64,000 nt of DNA, taken from positions 992,001-1,056,000 of the forward strand of contig NW_027413956.1 in the NCBI RefSeq assembly GCF_048773025.1, given 5' to 3'. Below are positions 50,626 to 62,477 of the stretch, piece after piece. The notes below the pieces were generated by a model, which was given only the letters and a program-made list of their open reading frames with translations, was not told the origin of the DNA and ran no database searches. Origin of the DNA: Camelus bactrianus. Its lineage: Eukaryota; Chordata; Mammalia; Artiodactyla; Camelidae. The position numbers were made by a program, and so were the translations under genes. Within the stretch, counting starts at the first letter, position 1. Each line of letters starts with the position of its first letter.

Positions 50626-53588
50626 GTTTGAAACAATGTAAATTACTCCTCTATAGGTTAGAACTCGCTCCAAGAGAATTTTTCTGCGAAAACTGCTTCA
50701 TTTCTGAAACTGGCGTTTGGAAAATGCTGCAAAATCTGAGAAAATACTTCTAAGTATCAATATTCAATCTATTGTGATGAAAGTTCGGAAATCCACATGC
50801 TAACAAATCTGTAGTGAATATTTGTCGAATCCATTATGCATGTAGCATGTTCGGAACACGGGATTTCATGGCCAGGGAGTTTATGTAAATTACCTTTCTC
50901 TTGGTTAGAAATCACTCCAAGAGATTTTTCCTGAGAAATCTGCCTGATTTTCGAAACTGGTGTTAGGAAAACACTGCGAACTCAGATGAATAGATTCTCT
51001 GTGTAAATATGCCTTGTAGGGTGGATGAAAGTTCGGTAATCCGCATGCTAACAACTCTGTAGTGAATATTTGTCGAATCCGAGATACATGAAGCGTGTTC
51101 GGAACACAGAATATCACGGTGAGGGAATCTAAGTAAAATACATGTCTCTTGGGTAGAACTCGCTCCAAGAGATTTTTCTGCGAATTCTGCCTCAGTTTCA
51201 AAACTGGCATTAGGAAAACGTTTCGAAATATGAGAAAATGCTTCAAAGAGTCAATATGGCTTTTATGGTGGATGAAAGTTCAGTAATCCTTATGCTAACG
51301 ACTCTGTAGTGAATATTTGTCGAATCCGTGATGCATGAAGCTTTTTCGGAACACGGAATTTCACGATGACGGGTTCTATGTAAATTGCATCTCTATTGGG
51401 TAGAACTCGCTCCAAGAGGATTTTTCTGTGAAAACTGCATGATTTAAAAACTGACATTAGGAGAAATCTACTAAATCAGAAAAAAATGTCTATGTATAAA
51501 TATGCATTGTAATGTGGATGAAAGTTCGGTAATACACATGTTCACAACTCATTAAAGAATGTTTGTCGAATCCGTGATGCATGTAACGTGTTCAGAACAC
51601 GGAATGTCACGGTGAGTGAAACTAGGTAAACTACATATCTTTTGTGTAGAACTCGCTCCAAGAGCATTTTCCTGCCAAATCTGCCTCATTTTCAAACCTG
51701 GCATTAAAACTAACTTGTGAAATCTCAGAAAATTTTTCAAAGTGTCAGTAAGCCATGTATGGTGGATGAAAGTGCTATAATCCACTTGCTAACAACTCTG
51801 TAGTGAATATATGTCGAATCCGATATGAATGTAGCGTGTTCGGAAAACGGAACTTCACGGTGAGCGAATCCATGTAAATTACATGTCTATTGTTTTGAAC
51901 CCGCTCCAAGAGTTTTTTGCCGTGAAATCTGCCTCAGTTTCGAATCTGGTGTTGGAAAGTTCTGTGAAATCAGAGAAAATGCTTCTAAGCATCAATATGC
52001 CTTGTATTGTGATGAAAGTCCTGTAATCCACATGCAAACAAATCTGTAGAGTAATTTGTCGAAGCCTATCCGCATGTAGCGTGTTCGAAACACGGAATTT
52101 CACAGCAGGAGAATCTATGAAATTTATATGTCTATTGGGTAGAACACGCTCCAAAAGTTTTTTCCTTAGGAAACTGCCTGATTTTTGAAACTGCTATTAG
52201 GAAAAAGCTGCAAACTAAGAGTTAAAGTTTCTAGGTGTAAATATGCCTTGTATGGTTTATGAAAGTTTTGTAATACACATGTACACAACTCATTAAAAAT
52301 GTTTCTCATATCCGTGATTTATGTAGTGTGTTCGGAACACGGAATGTCACGTTGAAGGACACTAAGTAAATTACATATCTATTGGTGAGAACCCGCTCCA
52401 GGAGCATTTTACTGTAAAATCTACCTCTGTTTGGAAACTGGTGTTATGAAAACGCTGCAAAATCTGAGCAAAGGCTTTAAGGTGACAATATGTCTTCAAT
52501 GGTTTATTAAAGATGTGTAATTCACATTCTAACAACTGAGCTGTGAATATTTGTTGAATCCAATGAGCACGTAACTTTTTCGGAACAAGGAATGTTACGG
52601 TGACGGTATCTATGAAAATGGGATGTGTATTGGATCGAACATGCAGCAAGAGAATTTTTCTGCGAAAATGCCTGATTTTCGTAATGGACGTAAGGAAAAA
52701 TCTGCGAAATCTAAGTAAATATTTCTAGGAGTAAATATCCCTTGTATTGTGGTTGAAACATCGGTAATCCACATGCTCACGGTCATTAAATAATCTTTGT
52801 CGAAACCGTGATTAATGTAACGTTTTCGGAACATGGAATGTCTCGGTGGGTGAAACTCAGAAAACAACAATTCTACTGGATAGAACTCGCTTGAATTGAA
52901 TTTTTCAGCGAAAATTTCATGATTTTCGAAACTGGATGTTAGGAAAAACCTGCGAAATCAGAATAAACACTTCTAGGTGCAAATATGCCTAGTGTGTTGG
53001 ATGAAAGTTCGGTAATCCACATGCTCCCACTCATTAAAGAATGTTTGTCGAATTCTTGATGCATGTAACGTGTTCGGAATACGGAATGTCATATTGAAGG
53101 AAACAATGTAACTTACATGTCTATTGGGTAGAACTCGCTTGAAGAGAATTTTTCTGTGAAATGTGCCTCATTTTCAAAACTGCCATTAGGAGAACCCTGT
53201 GAAATCTGAGAAAATGCTTCTAAGTGTCAATATGCCTTGAATGATGAATGAAAGTCCGGTAATCCACATGTTAATAACAGTGTAGTTATTATTTTTCAAA
53301 CCGTGATTCATGGAGCGCTTTTGGAAAACGGAATTTCACTGTAATGAAACAATGTAAATTACAATTCTATTGGGTAGAACTAGCTAGAATAGAATTTTTC
53401 TGCGAAAATTGCATGATTATCGAATCTGAAGTTTGGAGAAAGCTTCAAAATGAGAGTAAATATTTCTAGGTGTAAATATGCCTTTATGTTGGAAGAAAGT
53501 TCGGTAATCCACATTTTCACAACATATTAAAGAATCTCTTTCTAATCCGTGATGCATATACCGTGTTCGGAACGTGGAATTTCACGGT
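50626..53588. repeat. HOR copy 18 (class A, homogeneous run)
   Basis: Complete 2963 bp copy. It shares catttctgaaac with copy 17 on its left and tgaatgatgaatg in m11 (near 53237) with copy 19 on its right. Private mark: aaaatttttcaaag near 51728. Confidence 0.95.
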
Positions 53589-56551
53589 GTTTGAAACAAT
53601 GTAAATTACTCCTCTATAGGTTAGAACTCGCTCCAAGAGAATTTTTCTGCGAAAACTGCTTCATTTTTGAAACTGGCGTTTGGAAAATGCTGCAAAATCT
53701 GAGAAAATACTTCTAAGTATCAATATTCAATCTATTGTGATGAAAGTTCGGAAATCCACATGCTAACAAATCTGTAGTGAATATTTGTCGAATCCATTAT
53801 GCATGTAGCATGTTCGGAACACGGGATTTCATGGCCAGGGAGTTTATGTAAATTACCTTTCTCTTGGTTAGAAATCACTCCAAGAGATTTTTCCTGAGAA
53901 ATCTGCCTGATTTTCGAAACTGGTGTTAGGAAAACACTGCGAACTCAGATGAATAGATTCTCTGTGTAAATATGCCTTGTAGGGTGGATGAAAGTTCGGT
54001 AATCCGCATGCTAACAACTCTGTAGTGAATATTTGTCGAATCCGAGATACATGAAGCGTGTTCGGAACACAGAATATCACGGTGAGGGAATCTAAGTAAA
54101 ATACATGTCTCTTGGGTAGAACTCGCTCCAAGAGATTTTTCTGCGAATTCTGCCTCAGTTTCAAAACTGGCATTAGGAAAACGTTTCGAAATATGAGAAA
54201 ATGCTTCAAAGAGTCAATATGGCTTTTATGGTGGATGAAAGTTCAGTAATCCTTATGCTAACGACTCTGTAGTGAATATTTGTCGAATCCGTGATGCATG
54301 AAGCTTTTTCGGAACCCGGAATTTCACGATGACGGGTTCTATGTAAATTGCATCTCTATTGGGTAGAACTCGCTCCAAGAGGATTTTTCTGTGAAAACTG
54401 CATGATTTAAAAACTGACATTAGGAGAAATCTACTAAATCAGAAAAAAATGTCTATGTATAAATATGCATTGTAATGTGGATGAAAGTTCGGTAATACAC
54501 ATGTTCACAACTCATTAAAGAATGTTTGTCGAATCCGTGATGCATGTAACGTGTTCAGAACACGGAATGTCACGGTGAGTGAAACTAGGTAAACTACATA
54601 TCTTTTGTGTAGAACTCGCTCCAAGAGCATTTTCCTGCCAAATCTGCCTCATTTTCAAACCTGGCATTAAAACTAACTTGTGAAATCTCAGAAAATTCTT
54701 CAAAGTGTCAGTAAGCCATGTATGGTGGATGAAAGTGCTATAATCCACTTGCTAACAACTCTGTAGTGAATATTTGTCGAATCCGATATGAATGTAGCGT
54801 GTTCGGAAAACGGAACTTCACGGTGAGCGAATCCATGTAAATTACATGTCTATTGTTTTGAACCCGCTCCAAGAGTTTTTTGCCGTGAAATCTGCCTCAG
54901 TTTCGAATCTGGTGTTGGAAAGTTCTGTGAAATCAGAGAAAATGCTTCTAAGCATCAAGATGCCTTGTATTGTGATGAAAGTCCTGTAATCCACATGCAA
55001 ACAAATCTGTAGAGTAATTTGTCGAAGCCTATCCGCATGTAGCGTGTTCGAAACACGGAATTTCACAGCAGGAGAATCTATGAAATTTATATGTCTATTG
55101 GGTAGAACACGCTCCAAAAGTTTTTTCCTTAGGAAACTGCCTGATTTTTGAAACTGCTATTAGGAAAAAGCTGCAAACTAAGAGTTAAAGTTTCTAGGTG
55201 TAAATATGCCTTGTATGGTTTATGAAAGTTTTGTAATACACATGTACACAACTCATTAAAAATGTTTCTCATATCCGTGATTTATGTAGTTTGTTCGGAA
55301 CACGGAATGTCACGTTGAAGGACACTAAGTAAATTACATATCTATTGGTGAGAACCCGCTCCAGGAGCATTTTACTGTAAAATCTACCTCTGTTTGGAAA
55401 CTGGTGTTATGAAAACGCTGCAAAATCTGAGCAAAGGCTTTAAGGTGACAATATGTCTTCAATGGTTTATTAAAGATGTGTAATTCACATTCTAACAACT
55501 GAGCTGTGAATATTTGTTGAATCCAATGAGCACGTAACTTTTTCGGAACAAGGAATGTTACGGTGACGATATCTATGAAAATGGGATGTGTATTGGATCG
55601 AACATGCAGCAAGAGAATTTTTCTGCGAAAATGCCTGATTTTCGTAATGGACGTAAGGAAAAATCTGCGAAATCTAAGTAAATATTTCTAGGAGTAAATA
55701 TCCCTTGTATTGTGGTTGAAACATCGGTAATCCACATGCTCACGGTCATTAAATAATCTTTGTCGAAACCGTGATTAATGTAACGTTTTCGGAACATGGA
55801 ATGTCTCGGTGGGTGAAACTCAGAAAACAACAATTCTACTGGATAGAACTCGCTTGAATTGAATTTTTCAGCGAAAATTTCATGATTTTCGAAACTGGAT
55901 GTTAGGAAAAACCTGCGAAATCAGAATAAACACTTCTAGGTGCAAATATGCCTAGTGTGTTGGATGAAAGTTCGGTAATCCACATGCTCCCACTCATTAA
56001 AGAATGTTTGTCGAATTCTTGATGCATGTAACGTGTTCGGAATACGGAATGTCATATTGAAGGAAACAATGTAACTTACATGTCTATTGGGTAGAACTCG
56101 CTTGAAGAGAATTTTTCTGTGAAATGTGCCTCATTTTCAAAACTGCCATTAGGAGAACCCTGTGAAATCTGAGAAAATGCTTCTAAGTGTCAATATGCCT
56201 TGAATGATGAATGAAAGTCCGGTAATCCACATGTTAATAACAGTGTAGTTATTATTTTTCAAACCGTGATTCATGGAGCGCTTTTGGAAAACGGAATTTC
56301 ACTGTAATGAAACAATGTAAATTACAATTCTATTGGGTAGAACTAGCTAGAATAGAATTTTTCTGCGAAAATTGCATGATTATCGAATCTGAAGTTTGGA
56401 GAAAGCTTCAAAATGAGAGTAAATATTTCTAGGTGTAAATATGCCTTTATGTTGGAAGAAAGTTCGGTAATCCACATTTTCACAACATATTAAAGAATCT
56501 CTTTCTAATCCGTGATGCATATACCGTGTTCGGAACGTGGAATTTCACGGT
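53589..56551. repeat. HOR copy 19 (class A, homogeneous run)
   Basis: Complete 2963 bp copy. It carries aacccgg in m3 (near 54314), shared with copies 20-22 and with 10 and 13, and atcaagatgcc in m6. Private marks: gtagtttgttcgg near 55287 and gacgatatc near 55565. Confidence 0.95.
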
Positions 56552-59514
56552 GTTTGAAACAATGTAAATTACTCCTCTATAGGTTAGAACTCGCTCCAAG
56601 AGAATTTTTCTGCGAAAACTGCTTCATTTTTGAAACTGGCGTTTGGAAAATGCTGCAAAATCTGAGAAAATACTTCTAAGTATCAATATTCAATCTATTG
56701 TGATGAAAGTTCGGAAATCCACATGCTAACAAATCTGTAGTGAATATTTGTCGAATCCATTATGCATGTAGCATGTTCGGAACACGGGATTTCATGGCCA
56801 GGGAGTTTATGTAAATTACCTTTCTCTTGGTTAGAAATCACTCCAAGAGATTTTTCCTGAGAAATCTGCCTGATTTTCGAAACTGGTGTTAGGAAAACAC
56901 TGCGAACTCAGATGAATAGATTCTCTGTGTAAATATGCCTTGTAGGGTGGATGAAAGTTCGGTAATCCGCATGCTAACAACTCTGTAGTGAATATTTGTC
57001 GAATCCGAGATACATGAAGCGTGTTCGGAACACAGAATATCACGGTGAGGGAATCTAAGTAAAATACATGTCTCTTGGGTAGAACTCGCTCCAAGAGATT
57101 TTTCTGCGAATTCTGCCTCAGTTTCAAAACTGGCATTAGGAAAACGTTTCGAAATATGAGAAAATGCTTCAAAGAGTCAATATGGCTTTTATGGTGGATG
57201 AAAGTTCAGTAATCCTTATGCTAACGACTCTGTAGTGAATATTTGTCGAATCCGTGATGCATGAAGCTTTTTCGGAACCCGGAATTTCACGATGACGGGT
57301 TCGATGTAAATTGCATCTCTATTGGGTAGAACTCGCTCCAAGAGGATTTTTCTGTGAAAACTGCATGATTTAAAAACTGACATTAGGAGAAATCTACTAA
57401 ATCAGAAAAAAATGTCTATGTATAAATATGCATTGTAATGTGGATGAAAGTTCGGTAATACACATGTTCACAACTCATTAAAGAATGTTTGTCGAATCCG
57501 TGATGCATGTAACGTGTTCAGAACACGGAATGTCACGGTGAGTGAAACTAGGTAAACTACATATCTTTTGTGTAGAACTCGCTCCAAGAGCATTTTCCTG
57601 CCAAATCTGCCTCATTTTCAAACCTGGCATTAAAACTAACTTGTGAAATCTCAGAAAATTCTTCAAAGTGTCAGTAAGCCATGTATGGTGGATGAAAGTG
57701 CTATAATCCACTTGCTAACAACTCTGTAGTGAATATTTGTCGAATCCGATATGAATGTAGCGTGTTCGGAAAACGGAACTTCACGGTGAGCGAATCCATG
57801 TAAATTACATGTCTATTGTTTTGAACCCGCTCCAAGAGTTTTTTGCCGTGAAATCTGCCTCAGTTTCGAATCTGGTGTTGGAAAGTTCTGTGAAATCAGA
57901 GAAAATGCTTCTAAGCATCAAGATGCCTTGTATTGTGATGAAAGTCCTGTAATCCACATGCAAACAAATCTGTAGAGTAATTTGTCGAAGCCTATCCGCA
58001 TGTAGCGTGTTCGAAACACGGAATTTCACAGCAGGAGAATCTATGAAATTTATATGTCTATTGGGTAGAACACGCTCCAAAAGTTTTTTCCTTAGGAAAC
58101 TGCCTGATTTTTGAAACTGCTATTAGGAAAAAGCTGCAAACTAAGAGTTAAAGTTTCTAGGTGTAAATATGCCTTGTATGGTTTATGAAAGTTTTGTAAT
58201 ACACATGTACACAACTCATTAAAAATGTTTCTCATATCCGTGATTTATGTAGTGTGTTCGGAACACGGAATGTCACGTTGAAGGACACTAAGTAAATTAC
58301 ATATCTATTGGTGAGAACCCGCTCCAGGAGCATTTTACTGTAAAATCTACCTCTGTTTGGAAACTGGTGTTATGAAAACGCTGCAAAATCTGAGCAAAGG
58401 CTTTAAGGTGACAATATGTCTTCAATGGTTTATTAAAGATGTGTAATTCACATTCTAACAACTGAGCTGTGAATATTTGTTGAATCCAATGAGCACGTAA
58501 CTTTTTCGGAACAAGGAATGTTACGGTGACGGTATCTATGAAAATGGGATGTGTATTGGATCGAACATGCAGCAAGAGAATTTTTCTGCGAAAATGCCTG
58601 ATTTTCGTAATGGACGTAAGGAAAAATCTGCGAAATCTAAGTAAATATTTCTAGGAGTAAATATCCCTTGTATTGTGGTTGAAACATCGGTAATCCACAT
58701 GCTCACGGTCATTAAATAATCTTTGTCGAAACCGTGATTAATGTAACGTTTTCGGAACATGGAATGTCTCGGTGGGTGAAACTCAGAAAACAACAATTCT
58801 ACTGGATAGAACTCGCTTGAATTGAATTTTTCAGCGAAAATTTCATGATTTTCGAAACTGGATGTTAGGAAAAACCTGCGAAATCAGAATAAACACTTCT
58901 AGGTGCAAATATGCCTAGTGTGTTGGATGAAAGTTCGGTAATCCACATGCTCCCACTCATTAAAGAATGTTTGTCGAATTCTTGATGCATGTAACGTGTT
59001 CGGAATACGGAATGTCATATTGAAGGAAACAATGTAACTTACATGTCTATTGGGTAGAACTCGCTTGAAGAGAATTTTTCTGTGAAATGTGCCTCATTTT
59101 CAAAACTGCCATTAGGAGAACCCTGTGAAATCTGAGAAAATGCTTCTAAGTGTCAATATGCCTTGAATGGTGAATGAAAGTCCGGTAATCCACATGTTAA
59201 TAACAGTGTAGTTATTATTTTTCAAACCGTGATTCATGGAGCGCTTTTGGAAAACGGAATTTCACTGTAATGAAACAATGTAAATTACAATTCTATTGGG
59301 TAGAACTAGCTAGAATAGAATTTTTCTGCGAAAATTGCATGATTATCGAATCTGAAGTTTGGAGAAAGCTTCAAAATGAGAGTAAATATTTCTAGGTGTA
59401 AATATGCCTTTATGTTGGAAGAAAGTTCGGTAATCCACATTTTCACAACATATTAAAGAATCTCTTTCTAATCCGTGATGCATATACCGTGTTCGGAACG
59501 TGGAATTTCACGGT
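56552..59514. repeat. HOR copy 20 (class A, homogeneous run)
   Basis: Complete 2963 bp copy. It has aacccgg and gggttcgatg (near 57298) in m3/m4, shared with copies 21 and 22. I saw no difference between copies 20 and 21 on reading, though I did not align every base. Confidence 0.95.
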
Positions 59515-62477
59515 GTTTGAAACAATGTAAATTACTCCTCTATAGGTTAGAACTCGCTCCAAGAGAATTTTTCTGCGAAAACTGCTTCATTTTTGAAACT
59601 GGCGTTTGGAAAATGCTGCAAAATCTGAGAAAATACTTCTAAGTATCAATATTCAATCTATTGTGATGAAAGTTCGGAAATCCACATGCTAACAAATCTG
59701 TAGTGAATATTTGTCGAATCCATTATGCATGTAGCATGTTCGGAACACGGGATTTCATGGCCAGGGAGTTTATGTAAATTACCTTTCTCTTGGTTAGAAA
59801 TCACTCCAAGAGATTTTTCCTGAGAAATCTGCCTGATTTTCGAAACTGGTGTTAGGAAAACACTGCGAACTCAGATGAATAGATTCTCTGTGTAAATATG
59901 CCTTGTAGGGTGGATGAAAGTTCGGTAATCCGCATGCTAACAACTCTGTAGTGAATATTTGTCGAATCCGAGATACATGAAGCGTGTTCGGAACACAGAA
60001 TATCACGGTGAGGGAATCTAAGTAAAATACATGTCTCTTGGGTAGAACTCGCTCCAAGAGATTTTTCTGCGAATTCTGCCTCAGTTTCAAAACTGGCATT
60101 AGGAAAACGTTTCGAAATATGAGAAAATGCTTCAAAGAGTCAATATGGCTTTTATGGTGGATGAAAGTTCAGTAATCCTTATGCTAACGACTCTGTAGTG
60201 AATATTTGTCGAATCCGTGATGCATGAAGCTTTTTCGGAACCCGGAATTTCACGATGACGGGTTCGATGTAAATTGCATCTCTATTGGGTAGAACTCGCT
60301 CCAAGAGGATTTTTCTGTGAAAACTGCATGATTTAAAAACTGACATTAGGAGAAATCTACTAAATCAGAAAAAAATGTCTATGTATAAATATGCATTGTA
60401 ATGTGGATGAAAGTTCGGTAATACACATGTTCACAACTCATTAAAGAATGTTTGTCGAATCCGTGATGCATGTAACGTGTTCAGAACACGGAATGTCACG
60501 GTGAGTGAAACTAGGTAAACTACATATCTTTTGTGTAGAACTCGCTCCAAGAGCATTTTCCTGCCAAATCTGCCTCATTTTCAAACCTGGCATTAAAACT
60601 AACTTGTGAAATCTCAGAAAATTCTTCAAAGTGTCAGTAAGCCATGTATGGTGGATGAAAGTGCTATAATCCACTTGCTAACAACTCTGTAGTGAATATT
60701 TGTCGAATCCGATATGAATGTAGCGTGTTCGGAAAACGGAACTTCACGGTGAGCGAATCCATGTAAATTACATGTCTATTGTTTTGAACCCGCTCCAAGA
60801 GTTTTTTGCCGTGAAATCTGCCTCAGTTTCGAATCTGGTGTTGGAAAGTTCTGTGAAATCAGAGAAAATGCTTCTAAGCATCAAGATGCCTTGTATTGTG
60901 ATGAAAGTCCTGTAATCCACATGCAAACAAATCTGTAGAGTAATTTGTCGAAGCCTATCCGCATGTAGCGTGTTCGAAACACGGAATTTCACAGCAGGAG
61001 AATCTATGAAATTTATATGTCTATTGGGTAGAACACGCTCCAAAAGTTTTTTCCTTAGGAAACTGCCTGATTTTTGAAACTGCTATTAGGAAAAAGCTGC
61101 AAACTAAGAGTTAAAGTTTCTAGGTGTAAATATGCCTTGTATGGTTTATGAAAGTTTTGTAATACACATGTACACAACTCATTAAAAATGTTTCTCATAT
61201 CCGTGATTTATGTAGTGTGTTCGGAACACGGAATGTCACGTTGAAGGACACTAAGTAAATTACATATCTATTGGTGAGAACCCGCTCCAGGAGCATTTTA
61301 CTGTAAAATCTACCTCTGTTTGGAAACTGGTGTTATGAAAACGCTGCAAAATCTGAGCAAAGGCTTTAAGGTGACAATATGTCTTCAATGGTTTATTAAA
61401 GATGTGTAATTCACATTCTAACAACTGAGCTGTGAATATTTGTTGAATCCAATGAGCACGTAACTTTTTCGGAACAAGGAATGTTACGGTGACGGTATCT
61501 ATGAAAATGGGATGTGTATTGGATCGAACATGCAGCAAGAGAATTTTTCTGCGAAAATGCCTGATTTTCGTAATGGACGTAAGGAAAAATCTGCGAAATC
61601 TAAGTAAATATTTCTAGGAGTAAATATCCCTTGTATTGTGGTTGAAACATCGGTAATCCACATGCTCACGGTCATTAAATAATCTTTGTCGAAACCGTGA
61701 TTAATGTAACGTTTTCGGAACATGGAATGTCTCGGTGGGTGAAACTCAGAAAACAACAATTCTACTGGATAGAACTCGCTTGAATTGAATTTTTCAGCGA
61801 AAATTTCATGATTTTCGAAACTGGATGTTAGGAAAAACCTGCGAAATCAGAATAAACACTTCTAGGTGCAAATATGCCTAGTGTGTTGGATGAAAGTTCG
61901 GTAATCCACATGCTCCCACTCATTAAAGAATGTTTGTCGAATTCTTGATGCATGTAACGTGTTCGGAATACGGAATGTCATATTGAAGGAAACAATGTAA
62001 CTTACATGTCTATTGGGTAGAACTCGCTTGAAGAGAATTTTTCTGTGAAATGTGCCTCATTTTCAAAACTGCCATTAGGAGAACCCTGTGAAATCTGAGA
62101 AAATGCTTCTAAGTGTCAATATGCCTTGAATGGTGAATGAAAGTCCGGTAATCCACATGTTAATAACAGTGTAGTTATTATTTTTCAAACCGTGATTCAT
62201 GGAGCGCTTTTGGAAAACGGAATTTCACTGTAATGAAACAATGTAAATTACAATTCTATTGGGTAGAACTAGCTAGAATAGAATTTTTCTGCGAAAATTG
62301 CATGATTATCGAATCTGAAGTTTGGAGAAAGCTTCAAAATGAGAGTAAATATTTCTAGGTGTAAATATGCCTTTATGTTGGAAGAAAGTTCGGTAATCCA
62401 CATTTTCACAACATATTAAAGAATCTCTTTCTAATCCGTGATGCATATACCGTGTTCGGAACGTGGAATTTCACGGT
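59515..62477. repeat. HOR copy 21 (class A, homogeneous run)
   Basis: Complete 2963 bp copy, apparently identical or nearly identical to copy 20 (aacccgg and gggttcgatg near 60240-60265, atcaagatgcc in m6, cggtgggtg in m9). Confidence 0.95.
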